This document shows, piece after piece, positions 39,415 through 47,893 of a DNA stretch of 64,000 nucleotides; the first letter of the stretch is position 1; the number at the start of each line of letters is the position of its first letter. The DNA comes from an uncultured Verrucomicrobiota bacterium. Its GTDB lineage: Bacteria > Verrucomicrobiota > Verrucomicrobiia > Methylacidiphilales > UBA1321. The notes beneath the pieces were generated by a model. That model worked only from the letters and a program-made list of their open reading frames with translations. It ran no database searches and was not told the DNA's origin. The DNA lies in NCBI GenBank assembly GCA_903863295.1, contig CAIPBM010000145.1, positions 53,730 to 117,729 of the forward strand, written 5' to 3'. Position numbers and translations under genes: made by a program.

Positions 39415-40494
39415 TTACCTGGTGTCGGCAGGGACGGCACTTAATGGGGGCGGGGCGGGAACCATGCGATTGCCCAGCGCGATCACCAGGGTGGAAGAAA
39501 TCAGGACGACAAGAGCGACCCCCACCATGACGGCAGTGGCCGGTTTGACCCCAAACCACTCCTTCGCCATAATTCCGCAAATCGTGCTGACCACGATGAC
39601 AAAGGCCAGATGGATGGACCAACTGGTGAAGTCGTAGCGACCCATGAAGGTCGTTCCCATGCCATACATCATGAATCCGAAATACCAGATGGCACCCGAG
39701 ATCGAAGCCCAGAAATAGTTGTTCCCCAGCGGCAGATTTTGACGGGTATCAATCAGATTGCCGAGGGACCGGTTGCTGAGCGAGAGCGTGGCGCACCAGA
39801 GAAAGTTGATCAAAAAACCGCCCGCCATCACGATGATAAAGACCGGGCCATTTTTGAAAATGGCCGGCGCGCCATTGGCGTACGCCGCTTGGGCGATAGG
39901 TGCGCCGACCTGGATTCCGAACGCAAACCCGGCGCTCATAATTCCGGAGAAGGTGGCCATGGCAAATCCGAGCGTCAGTGATTTGCGCGCGACCCTTTCC
40001 GGTTCGACATTACATTCGCGCTCGCGACGAATGCCGGCGAGACCGCACAGTCCGATGCCACCCAGACAAGTGGCGATGCCGAGCAGCACGACGAATCCGC
40101 CCAAATTATTCACGAGCGCGTCGAAGTGCCCCGCGAAGAGCGGCGGAACGAGCGTGCCCAACGAGACGGTGAAACCCAATGCGACCGACATGCCGAGAGA
40201 CATGCCGAGATAGCGCATGCTCATGCCGAAAGTCAGGCTACCCGCGCCCCACATAGCGCCGAAGAGAAAAGTGAGGACGAGGGTTGACCATGGAGTTTGG
40301 GAAAAGGCGAGCAGCGGATGGGAATTCGTGAGTCCTGCCGCGAGCCACGGCATGATGATCCACGCGGAAAAGCCCTGCACGAGCCAGGCCGATTCCCACG
40401 CCCAGCCTTGCACCCTTTTGAATGGCACGTAGAAGGACCCATGGGCGACGCCACCCACGGCGTGAAAGCCAACTCCGATAAAAGGATTATCCAT
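39415..40494 (-). CDS. rhaT: L-rhamnose-proton symporter (RhaT family)
   Basis: The 359-residue polytopic protein has about ten transmembrane helices and begins MDNPFIGVGFHAVGGVAHGSFYVPFKRVQ, the N-terminal signature of RhaT. It would carry L-rhamnose into the cell with a proton. ATG 40494 removes an 18-residue extension that is not hydrophobic and lies in the dehydratase gene's tail. It is the clue that identifies rhamnose as the operon's sugar. Members of this family could accept related 6-deoxysugars. Confidence 0.82.
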   Translation of the reverse strand: MDNPFIGVGFHAVGGVAHGSFYVPFKRVQGWAWESAWLVQGFSAWIIMPWLAAGLTNSHPLLAFSQTPWSTLVLTFLFGAMWGAGSLTFGMSMRYLGMSLGMSVALGFTVSLGTLVPPLFAGHFDALVNNLGGFVVLLGIATCLGGIGLCGLAGIRRERECNVEPERVARKSLTLGFAMATFSGIMSAGFAFGIQVGAPIAQAAYANGAPAIFKNGPVFIIVMAGGFLINFLWCATLSLSNRSLGNLIDTRQNLPLGNNYFWASISGAIWYFGFMMYGMGTTFMGRYDFTSWSIHLAFVIVVSTICGIMAKEWFGVKPATAVMVGVALVVLISSTLVIALGNRMVPAPPPLSAVPADTR

Positions 40495-40513
40495 CTGGTG
40501 CCGTTTTGAAGCG

Positions 40514-41704
40514 TCAGGGTTTCCACGTGAGCTGCCGCACCATGTCACGGTTGATCTCGATGCCTAGACCCGGCCGGCCGGTGGGGCTTAGGTAGCCATC
40601 CAGCGCTTCCGGTTCGCCCGTAAAGACTTTCCAGAAAAGCTCATTGCCGGTGTCAGGCTCCACGTTGGGAAAATATTCCACGAGTGGGCAATTGGTCTGC
40701 GAGACGATGACATGGAAATTGTGCGCTTCGTTGGAATGTGGATAAACCGGCAGGCCCGCCGCCTCGGCCAGGGCACAGATCTTCTTCATCTCCGTGATAC
40801 CGCCGACGCGATTGGCATCGGGTTGCAGGATGTCGGCGGCTCCGATATCGATCAGGTGCTTGAAGCCATGCTTGGTGTACTCGTGCTCGCCGCAGGAAAT
40901 TAGGGTCTCGCTACGTTCGCGGAGTTTGACGTAGCTGGCGAAATCGTCGGGCATGAAGGGCTCCTCCAGCCACGCTAGATGATAGGGCCGAAGACGGCGT
41001 TCCATCTCTACCGCGTAGTTGTAGTCCCAGCCCATGTAGGCATCGGCGGCTAGCGCAACATCGTCCCCCACGGCGGCGCGGACCGTTCGAATGAGATCAA
41101 CGTTGCGGTTCATCCCCTCGATCCCGTCAATCGGCGAGAAGCCGAAGCGTTGCTTGATCGCGCGGAACCCTTGCTTCACATATCCGCGCGCTTCCTCTGC
41201 CAGCGCATCGAGATCTTCCATGGCGTAGAGGCGGCTGCAGTAGGCCTGCACCCGTTCCTTGGTTCGACCACCCAGAAGATTGTACACGGGTTGATTCACG
41301 AGCTTCCCCTTGAGGTCCCAGCATGCGATGTCAATGGCGCTCAAAGCGGAGACCGCGACTCCGCGCCGTCCGAACCGAACCGTTGCCCGATAAAGTTTAT
41401 CCCATAGTAACTCGGTTTCAAAAACGGAATGTCCGAGCGCGATTGGTCGGAGGTAGGTCTCGATGATGTCGCTTCCCGAGGAGGTAAAACCCCCGATTGT
41501 ACCGTGTCCGACTTGACCGCCGGCCGTCTCCACCTCCACCAAAGTCAACGCGACCTGACCGAACCACTGCGTATCGGCGGAGCGGGGATCCGGGTTGAAC
41601 CGGCTCGTCGGCGTACAGAGGTGCCGCTTCAGGGTGTCGGGCGTGCGCGAGAATCGAAGATCCGTGGCGCGAATGTCCGTGATTAAATCGGAAGGATGGC
41701 TCAT
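40514..41704 (-). CDS. L-rhamnonate dehydratase-like enolase-superfamily enzyme
   Basis: The 396-residue protein is a mandelate racemase/muconate-lactonizing enzyme type dehydratase. Visible elements are the Lys motif in AIKQRFGF, metal ligands in AADAYMGWD, LAWLEEPFMPDD and SCGEHEYT, then PDANRVGGITE and the catalytic His in HSNEAHNFHV. It would dehydrate an aldonate to a 2-keto-3-deoxy acid. L-rhamnonate fits the operon, while L-lyxonate, L-mannonate or L-fuconate are alternatives within the same subgroup. It sits between RhaT and L-rhamnose dehydrogenase. Confidence 0.78.
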   Translation of the reverse strand: MSHPSDLITDIRATDLRFSRTPDTLKRHLCTPTSRFNPDPRSADTQWFGQVALTLVEVETAGGQVGHGTIGGFTSSGSDIIETYLRPIALGHSVFETELLWDKLYRATVRFGRRGVAVSALSAIDIACWDLKGKLVNQPVYNLLGGRTKERVQAYCSRLYAMEDLDALAEEARGYVKQGFRAIKQRFGFSPIDGIEGMNRNVDLIRTVRAAVGDDVALAADAYMGWDYNYAVEMERRLRPYHLAWLEEPFMPDDFASYVKLRERSETLISCGEHEYTKHGFKHLIDIGAADILQPDANRVGGITEMKKICALAEAAGLPVYPHSNEAHNFHVIVSQTNCPLVEYFPNVEPDTGNELFWKVFTGEPEALDGYLSPTGRPGLGIEINRDMVRQLTWKP

Positions 41705-41729
41705 CGGACCGCTCTGTTTCTATTGGGGT

Positions 41730-42491
41730 TCATAGGTGCTTGATGTATTCGCCACCGTCTACCAGGAGCGAGGCTCCCGTAATGTAGCGGGCCTCCGGTT
41801 GGCAGAGGAAAGCAACGGCGCCGGCGACATCCTTCGGCTGCCCGAGAAAGCCCACACAGGTCGCTTTTTCGAGGCTCTCGCGATTGCCGGCTGTGGCCAG
41901 GAAATCGACATTCATCGGCGTCTCGATGGTGCCGGGAAGGATGGAGTTGCAGGTGATGCCACTAGGTCCGAGGCAAACGGCAAACGCGGCCATCATCGAA
42001 ATCAGTCCGCCTTTGGTGGGACAATAATGCGCCTGCACGGATCCCCCCTTGAGCGCGGAAATGGAACTTATGCAGATGATCCGGCCCGGCGTTTTATTCG
42101 CGACCATGATCCGGGCGGCTTCCTGCGTGCAGAAAAAGGCTCCCTTGAGATTAATGGCGTGGGTACGGTCCCAGTCGGACTCGGCGATGGCGTCCCACTC
42201 AAGGAAAGGGCAGATGCCGGCATTGTTCACCAGGGCATCGAGGCGTCCGTATTTTTCCCGGATTTGCGAAAACATTGCACGAACGCTTTCGATACGACCC
42301 ACATCCGCCGGAGCCGCCTCCGCCACGCCGCCTTGCGACTTGACGGCGGCCAGAGTTTCCGTGGGAGTGCCTTCGGAGGGCGGATGATTGACCAGCACAT
42401 GGTAGCCATCCGCTGAAAGCCGGCGGGCGATGGCCGCACCAATGCCCCGGGAAGCGCCCGTGACCAAGGCTATTTTTCGATTCAAGGACAT
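41730..42491 (-). CDS. L-rhamnose 1-dehydrogenase (SDR)
   Basis: This 253-residue SDR starts MSLNRKIALVTGASRGIGAA. It closely follows the pattern I remember for L-rhamnose 1-dehydrogenase: NNAGICPFLEW, ICISSISALKGGSVQAHYCPTK with the Ser-Tyr-Lys triad, and RYITGASLLVDGG. It would oxidise L-rhamnose to the lactone with NAD(P). ATG 42491 excludes 12 extra residues. The neighbours (dehydratase downstream, RraA-like upstream) make a co-transcribed set. Confidence 0.8.
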   Translation of the reverse strand: MSLNRKIALVTGASRGIGAAIARRLSADGYHVLVNHPPSEGTPTETLAAVKSQGGVAEAAPADVGRIESVRAMFSQIREKYGRLDALVNNAGICPFLEWDAIAESDWDRTHAINLKGAFFCTQEAARIMVANKTPGRIICISSISALKGGSVQAHYCPTKGGLISMMAAFAVCLGPSGITCNSILPGTIETPMNVDFLATAGNRESLEKATCVGFLGQPKDVAGAVAFLCQPEARYITGASLLVDGGEYIKHL

Positions 42492-42498
42492 GGATGAA

Positions 42499-43200
42499 TT
42501 AGAAGCGCCTGTATTTGAGATAGGCATCCAGCGGAGATTCTCCGTTCAGAATCATGGTGCGCGTCAGATTCTCCTCGCCCTTAACCGTCTCGGATTTTTC
42601 CAGAACTTCCTTCGTAATGGCCTGGGGAATGACGATAACGCCGTCCATGTCTCCAACCACGAAATCGCCCGGCGCAATCTCCGTCTTGCCGATGGTTATC
42701 TTGATGTTGTGCTCCTTGATAATCCAGCGGCCCTTGATGTCTTTGGGAGTCGTATAGCGGCAAAATACCGGCAACCTGCTCTGCTCGAGAATATATTGAA
42801 TATCCCGGCATCCGCCATCGATCACGGCGCCCTGGCATCCATGGATTTTCGCCGCGTGGCTGGAAAGCTCTCCGAAGTGCGCATTTTCGTCATCGTTAGG
42901 CTGCGAGATGATGACGGTTCCCGGTCGCACGTCCTGGAGCATTTTCATCCAGGGAATCATCAGTTGATCCACATCGGTAATAGAGGACGGCTCGCCCCAA
43001 AGGGGCATGGCCAACCCAGCGATGCGCATATCCGGATGGAGCGCCTTGATTCCGTGGGGGAGAACCTGATTGCGGTATCCCATTTCATCGAGGATATCAT
43101 TGATCGCGCCGGTATAGATGGTTTTAAAGCGCTCAATCCAATCGGCAAGCCAGACGGGCGGTTGTTTGATCGAGGCGATTTCAGGTGCGGCAGCATTCAT
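42499..43200 (-). CDS. RraA-like aldolase/decarboxylase-family protein
   Basis: This 233-residue protein belongs to the RraA/4-hydroxy-4-methyl-2-oxoglutarate aldolase fold, seen in MRIAGLAMPLWGEPSS, GCQGAVIDGGCRDIQYI and PGDFVVGDMDGVIVIP (metal-site GD near the Arg-Asp pair). Members cleave keto acids or regulate RNase E. In a sugar-acid operon an aldolase role on a keto acid is more likely. Its start overlaps the end of the metallo-beta-lactamase-like gene as ATGA. Which step it performs here is unclear, as the diketo-hydrolase already completes a route to pyruvate. Confidence 0.75.
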   Translation of the reverse strand: MNAAAPEIASIKQPPVWLADWIERFKTIYTGAINDILDEMGYRNQVLPHGIKALHPDMRIAGLAMPLWGEPSSITDVDQLMIPWMKMLQDVRPGTVIISQPNDDENAHFGELSSHAAKIHGCQGAVIDGGCRDIQYILEQSRLPVFCRYTTPKDIKGRWIIKEHNIKITIGKTEIAPGDFVVGDMDGVIVIPQAITKEVLEKSETVKGEENLTRTMILNGESPLDAYLKYRRF

Positions 43201-43979
43201 GCGATAACTCCATTGGGATGACGATTCCAAACTTCGGGATCATAAAGAGGGACAAAAATAGCCGCTTGAGCCCGGACGTGGTCATAGGCGGCGTGCGCCT
43301 CAATGATGCTTTCGGCAATTCCGAGCGGGCAGTTTCCCTCAATATTCCCGTAGTGAAAGGCGCAATCGGAAAGGATGACTTTTCCCTTCGCGGTCGCAAC
43401 TTCCACTGCGAAGGAGGAGCGGTGATGCACGCCGACCCAGCGGCAAGTGATGCCCGGCAGAAGTTCATGAACGTCGTCAAGCAAAAGGAGGCGATCCCTC
43501 CAGGGTCCGAGCAGCGCAAAGAAATGTTCATCGCTGATGCATCCGTCGCGCGGAACGTGATGGGGATAGGTCGGCGCGATGATATCGTCGATCCAGCCCC
43601 GTCTGGAAACGACGAAGCGGGCGTTCGGAAAGAGATCGAGGTTGCCCGTGGCGTAGAGCTGGATCGGGGAAAGGAAAACGTGATCCACCTGGTTGGGATC
43701 CACCCCGATGCCCGGCAGCGCGAGCCGGGGTTTGTATTCGTCGGGCCTGCGCAAAACGGCGCGCTCACCGAGAGCTTGCTTCCAGCCGGCGGCCAATGCG
43801 GAAATATCCTCCGGAAATCCCGTATTGAGCACCAACGTCCTTCCGTTGCCCTGGATAACTCCCATTTGAAACTGGAGGGTGGTCCATTCCTCAAAGCGGG
43901 ACATCCAATAAACTTCCGGCGCGGGCACTTCCACTTCGCCGGTTCGCAACATCCTGACTGTGTAGGGAGCGGAAGACAC
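43197..43979 (-). CDS. Metallo-beta-lactamase-fold protein lacking the zinc motif
   Basis: The roughly 260-residue protein looks like the N-acyl-homoserine-lactonase branch of the metallo-beta-lactamase superfamily (YTVRMLRTGEVEVPAPEVYW near the start). Where HxHxDH should stand, the sequence is VFLSPIQLYATGNL, so the first zinc-binding motif is absent. Later ligand positions remain (VGVHHRSS, ILSDCAFHYGN). It may be inactive, use another metal, or have a changed function. In the operon it occupies the slot of the sugar-lactonase. The start is uncertain: GTG 43979 is used; TTG 44030 and ATG 43952 are alternatives. Confidence 0.65.
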   Translation of the reverse strand: MSSAPYTVRMLRTGEVEVPAPEVYWMSRFEEWTTLQFQMGVIQGNGRTLVLNTGFPEDISALAAGWKQALGERAVLRRPDEYKPRLALPGIGVDPNQVDHVFLSPIQLYATGNLDLFPNARFVVSRRGWIDDIIAPTYPHHVPRDGCISDEHFFALLGPWRDRLLLLDDVHELLPGITCRWVGVHHRSSFAVEVATAKGKVILSDCAFHYGNIEGNCPLGIAESIIEAHAAYDHVRAQAAIFVPLYDPEVWNRHPNGVIA

Positions 43980-44045
43980 CTCACCTTTGTATGTGAGGCG
44001 CCGACTGTCGTATAGTGTCAAACTTAACAATAAAATTATGAAAGT

Positions 44046-45227
44046 TTACACATCCTGTCGGCGGCTTTTTCGATAGTTACCCGGCGTCCGGCCCGTGGCC
44101 CGCTTGAAAACGACATGCATGTGCGTGTTTGAAAGGAACCCGGTCTGCCGGGCGATGGCGACGAGAGACTCGTCGGTTTGATCTAGCAACTGCTTGACCC
44201 GGTTGACCCGCACTCGTTGGATTTCGTCCTTGATCGTGCAGTCGAATGCTTTTTTGAATCGTGTTTCCAAGGCGGTGCGCGAAAGGCCAGCGTGGCGCAG
44301 GACATTCTTCACCGTCAACGAGCCCCCGGCCTGTTTGCGGATAAAGCGAATGGCCGAGCGCGTGGCCGCATCGCCCACCGCGACGACATCGGTCGATTGT
44401 CGTTCAACAATGCGTTTCGGGGGAATCCGTTCGACAAAATGGGGATGGGCTTTGCCGCGCATCATCTGGTGCAGTACCTGCGCCGCGCGATAACCCACGC
44501 GCATCATGTCCTGCTCCACGCTGCTCATCGGCGGGTCGGCCAGCTCGCACAGCACTTCGTCGTTGCTCATTCCCATCACCGCCGCTTCATCCGGCACGAG
44601 GATTCCATAGTCGCGGCACGCCATGAGGACTTGGTATCCGCGCACATCGTTGCAGGCCAGCACGGCCAGAGGACCAGGCAATCTTTTAAGCCATGAGGCG
44701 ATCGCTCCCTGTTCCTTCGCGCCCATTTTCTCCCTGCTAAGAATATCACCACCCCGTTTTTTCGTGCTGGGCGCATGGAAAATGGAGGGCCTCATTCCCT
44801 TCGTGGCGAGATAGCGAACAAAGGCCTGCGAGCGCTGGTCGGAGTAGATCAGCCCGGGATATCCGCAGAAGGCAAATTGGCGGAAGCCATTCTCAAGGTA
44901 GTAATCCACCGCCAGTCGCGCGACCGCGTCCACGTCGAGGTGCACAAGGGGAATCCCCAGCCATGATCGCTCACCCAGAAGGTCCACGGCTGGCAGGCCG
45001 GTCCGTGCAATCGCGCGCGCGGCAGGGGCATTTTCGATCCATGCGATGATGCCATCGCCCTGCCAAGTCTTGAGCCAATCCGGGAAAGTTTGATGAAGGA
45101 TGCGCTCTTGCAACTCAAAGGCCCAATGCCCGTGGGCGCGCGCGTAGGCGGCCACCCCGGCGCAGACCCCCCGGCCGTAGCCCCGCGTGATCTCCATCAA
45201 CAAGGCCACGCGCAAGGGAGATTTCAT
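44046..45227 (-). CDS. XylR-like regulator of the rhamnose operon
   Basis: This 393-residue protein has a LacI-type ligand-binding domain (residues about 5-280, with FAFCGYPGLIYSDQRSQAF and AVMGMSNDEVLCELADP) and a C-terminal AraC-type DNA-binding domain (HAGLSRTALETRFKKAF, then AIARQTGFLSNTHMHVVFK). It heads the eight-gene minus-strand run, with its stop 66 bases before the next gene. It most likely activates the operon when L-rhamnose or a derivative is bound. It is about a third identical in layout to the orphan regulator at 3570-4733. Confidence 0.85.
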   Translation of the reverse strand: MKSPLRVALLMEITRGYGRGVCAGVAAYARAHGHWAFELQERILHQTFPDWLKTWQGDGIIAWIENAPAARAIARTGLPAVDLLGERSWLGIPLVHLDVDAVARLAVDYYLENGFRQFAFCGYPGLIYSDQRSQAFVRYLATKGMRPSIFHAPSTKKRGGDILSREKMGAKEQGAIASWLKRLPGPLAVLACNDVRGYQVLMACRDYGILVPDEAAVMGMSNDEVLCELADPPMSSVEQDMMRVGYRAAQVLHQMMRGKAHPHFVERIPPKRIVERQSTDVVAVGDAATRSAIRFIRKQAGGSLTVKNVLRHAGLSRTALETRFKKAFDCTIKDEIQRVRVNRVKQLLDQTDESLVAIARQTGFLSNTHMHVVFKRATGRTPGNYRKSRRQDV

Positions 45228-45272
45228 GATTCCAGCTGAGTTCGCAGAACAAGCCCGCTTTCATAACACATA

Positions 45273-45650
45273 TCAAAAACACGAATTTTTGCTAGAGATG
45301 AGTGCTTTTACGATCGCTGAAACCTTGCCGACGAGCAGCGGCGAGTTGCCCTTGAATTCGGCGAGTGCTTCCGGGAATTCCGATTCGAGCAGGGCCAGCG
45401 TGGACTGAAGTTCGCCGACGGCGGGTTGCGGAATGTGGATGGAACCGACGCGCGCGAGGTTCGCCGTGAAACGAAAATAGCGGGTGAAAAATTCGATGGC
45501 GGTCCGGAGTTGCGCGCCGAGGGGCAGATAGAGGCGGTCGTTGACGTTCCCATGGAGGACGAATTGGTTCACGGCCTGGCTTTCGTAAAGCACGTTGATT
45601 TCTCGGGCCCCAGCCGGCAACACGGTGACATTTTTGACCGTATCGCTCAT
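45273..45650 (-). pseudogene. AAA ATPase N-terminal remnant joined to foreign sequence
   Basis: The minus strand reads MSDTVKNVTVLPAGAREINV and continues to QFVLHGNVNDRLYLPLG, resembling the N-terminal region of a group of bacterial AAA ATPases. After LPLG the composition changes, and FFTRYFRFTANLARVGSIHI to the stop does not continue that domain. No Walker motifs follow. It seems to be a recombined remnant. Confidence 0.4.
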
Positions 45651-45730
45651 GAGGATGTTTTCTACGGGGGGGGCGATGACGACTCCGTGCTTTTCGCGGG
45701 TGCGGAGGAGTCGGCCGCCGGTTTGGCGGG

Positions 45731-45870
45731 CTAGGCAAAGGCCTGATCTATGGCGTCGACCGTGGCGGAGAGATCGCCGAAGGAGGAGCTTTCTAAGAGG
45801 TGGCTTGTCCGCTCGACATTGGCGGAGATGACAATCCTCGCATCCAGATTTATCGCACGTCGATGGATTC
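45731..45870 (-). pseudogene. C-terminal coding fragment without a start
   Basis: A minus-strand frame with a stop at 45731-45733 reads LDARIVISANVERTSHLLES and ends GDLSATVDAIDQAFA, clearly protein-like. Upstream it is cut by a stop after about 45 residues and no start is available. It is in a different frame from the remnant at 45273-45650 and may have been the gene before it, or the same gene before a frameshift. Confidence 0.35.
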
Positions 45871-46066
45871 ATTTTGTCATCGCTATGCCTCATATCAAGC
45901 GCCTTGGATCGAAAACTGTTTGTCGTCGCAGATATTCAGGAAGTCGGCTACTGAGTAGCCAAAAATAAAAAGTGAGGTCGCGCTATACCGGTTTATTATT
46001 GCGCACGGGTATCAGGAAAGAATCGAAAGCTAATCAAGATCTATCGATCTACGGGGCTACTTCCAG

Positions 46067-46225
46067 ATGCATGACAGTCTGATCAAGGGAAACGCCGCCA
46101 GGATGGTGGCCGACCGGATGAATAACTCCCTCGATGCCACGCCACAGCAGCGTGAAGCGATGCTGTGGCAGCATGATGAGATGGGATTGTCCCCCCGCCC
46201 ACCCTTCCTGCAACCTTCACCTTAA
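46067..46225 (+). CDS. Hypothetical 52-residue protein
   Basis: The frame from ATG 46067 reads MHDSLIKGNAARMVADRMNN and continues with helical polar sequence (ATPQQREAMLWQHDEMG). It has no recognisable domain, and the ribosome site is weak. It may be a fragment of a longer gene in this mosaic region. Confidence 0.25.
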   Translation: MHDSLIKGNAARMVADRMNNSLDATPQQREAMLWQHDEMGLSPRPPFLQPSP

Positions 46226-46278
46226 GGCGCAGACCTATACTTGGGAGGCCATCTCATGACCTCGCTCACCAAATCGGT

Positions 46279-46479
46279 GTGTCGAAGACGCGCCGCTCTT
46301 ATGCGGTGCTTTACGTCAATGATGCGCGCCCCATCGTCGTGTCGTTGGAACCCGGCGACGAGATCACGTTCCGCGAAGCCGGACGCCGCCACCTCTGGTC
46401 CGAGTCCGTCGACCGGGTGTTTCGCCAAGCTGTTTTGCGAAGCGGCCCAGAGATTGCGGCGCTCACTGCCTCGAACTGA
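46279..46479 (+). CDS. Hypothetical small protein
   Basis: The 66-residue frame starting at GTG 46279 has protein-like sequence: YAVLYVNDARPIVVSLEPGD and EITFREAGRRHLWSESVDRV. It looks like a small beta-rich domain. There is no known family. ATG 46256 lies upstream in another frame. Confidence 0.4.
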   Translation: MSKTRRSYAVLYVNDARPIVVSLEPGDEITFREAGRRHLWSESVDRVFRQAVLRSGPEIAALTASN

Positions 46480-46497
46480 CATCCTGTAGCGCCCTTT

Positions 46498-46710
46498 TTA
46501 CCATGAGGCGAATCCGGTTGGTTCGACCTTGTCACCGGTTTGCTCGGCCATATCCATACATTCCGTAACCAGTCCTGCAATTACTTCATCTCTCGTGTAT
46601 CCGCTGTGCTCAGCGATCTTTTGAATCTTGGCTTCAATAAGGCCCTCGCCGCTCGGTGGGCCAAAGCCAAGGCAAAATTTGCTGCCAATTAGAATGCCCG
46701 ACGAAGCAGG
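46498..46710 (-). pseudogene. Coding fragment lacking a start codon
   Basis: On the minus strand, a frame ending at TAA 46498-46500 encodes SGILIGSKFCLGFGPPSGEG and then GLIEAKIQKIAEHSGYTRDE and VTECMDMAEQTGDKVEPTG, which is plainly protein-like. A stop lies about 8 codons upstream of this stretch and no ATG, GTG or TTG begins it. It is most likely the 3' end of a truncated gene. No family is recognised. Confidence 0.4.
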
Positions 46711-46816
46711 AGCAACTCAAGTCCAAGGGCAGGAGTTCGACTATCTAGCCCACGCATAAAGGCGTCAGCTATGGTAATCCAAAGGCGGAGACTTGTAATT
46801 TCACTGGAAATAGATA

Positions 46817-46834
46817 TTTTACTGATAAGTAAAA
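46817..46834. promoter_or_regulatory. Palindrome upstream of the AbiE-like operon
   Basis: TTTTACT-GATA-AGTAAAA is a perfect 18-base palindrome ending 12 bases before the GTG start of the antitoxin gene. AbiEi-type antitoxins bind inverted repeats in their own promoter, so this is a good operator candidate. Confidence 0.5.
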
Positions 46835-46846
46835 AACTGGATTCCT

Positions 46847-47893
46847 GTGAAAATTCAATCCATCAGCAATGATCGCGAGCTGCGTCGGGTCCTTCCCGAA
46901 CGGCTGGGCCATGTCTTTCCCGGCTCGCGGCTTCATCTTTCGGAAGAGAACGGAAAGAAGAAGAGTCAAGCCGATCTGGTGTTTGACGTCAACCTGTCGG
47001 GCCGCAAATATCGCTTTGCGGTTGAGGCCAAAGCCCAACTCCAGCACGCCGACATCGAGCGGGTGGCGCGGGAGACGCGGCGCGGGGCGACCACGCCTCT
47101 TCTGGCCACGGTCCGTTTGTCGGATTCGCTCTTGAACGAATGCCGGAAGCGGAAGCTGGCGTGCGTCGATTGCAACGGTCGCGCCTGGATCGAGCGTCCA
47201 GGGCTTTCGGTTTTTCGCGATACCAACCAAGTCAGCTTTCGTCTCGCGCAACCGGTACTGTCGCCATTTTCACCCAAGAGCCAGCGGCTGGCCCGACTGC
47301 TTCTGAATCGTGGCGATCAGGTTTGGGGACAAGTCAAGCTGGCGAAAGAGACGGGACTAAGTCTCGGCCTCGTTTCCCGCTTGTTGCAGCATTACGAGAC
47401 GCAGGGATGGGCGAAAGGCCGCCGCAACGATTGGCAGCTTGCGAATCGGGATGCCCTACTTGACGCTTGGGCCTTGGCGGATAAGTGGTCAAAACGGGTC
47501 GACCTGCAGGAGTACGATTTTCTGGAACCAGACAAGGCTACCTTCACCGGGAAGTTCTATCGGTATCTCAGCCCCGCTTTTCCCATCGCCTATACGCAAT
47601 GGCTCGCGGCAACCTTGCGACATGCCTATGGCAACGTTCCGGTGGTATCGGTTTATTGCGGAAGATTCCCGACCGCCGACGAAGAAAAGCTGGTGGGACT
47701 GCGGCGCGTCACCGGCGGAGGCAAGATTTGGCTCCTCCAGCCCATTGACCCCGGCGTGTTCCGCGAAACGCGACAAGTGAACGGCATTCCCCTTGTTTCT
47801 GACGCGCAGATTTATTTGGATCTTCTTCAAGTTGGCTTGCGCGGTCCCGATCAGGCTGCGGCACTGAGAAAATGGGAGGGCTTTAGCCAATGA
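46847..47893 (+). CDS. AbiEi-like antitoxin with an N-terminal nuclease-like domain
   Basis: The 348-residue protein has a middle winged helix (KLAKETGLSLGLVSRLLQHYETQGW, about residues 165-190) and a C-terminal AbiEi-type domain (FPIAYTQWLAATLRHAYG, then GRRVTG-like GLRRVTGGGKIWLLQPIDPG). The N-terminal 110 residues show QADLVFDVNLSGRKYRFAVEAKAQ, which resembles a PD-(D/E)xK arrangement. Antitoxins of type IV AbiE systems neutralise an NTase toxin and repress the operon. The start is GTG 46847. It overlaps the toxin-like gene as ATGA (47890-47893). Confidence 0.68.
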   Translation: MKIQSISNDRELRRVLPERLGHVFPGSRLHLSEENGKKKSQADLVFDVNLSGRKYRFAVEAKAQLQHADIERVARETRRGATTPLLATVRLSDSLLNECRKRKLACVDCNGRAWIERPGLSVFRDTNQVSFRLAQPVLSPFSPKSQRLARLLLNRGDQVWGQVKLAKETGLSLGLVSRLLQHYETQGWAKGRRNDWQLANRDALLDAWALADKWSKRVDLQEYDFLEPDKATFTGKFYRYLSPAFPIAYTQWLAATLRHAYGNVPVVSVYCGRFPTADEEKLVGLRRVTGGGKIWLLQPIDPGVFRETRQVNGIPLVSDAQIYLDLLQVGLRGPDQAAALRKWEGFSQ

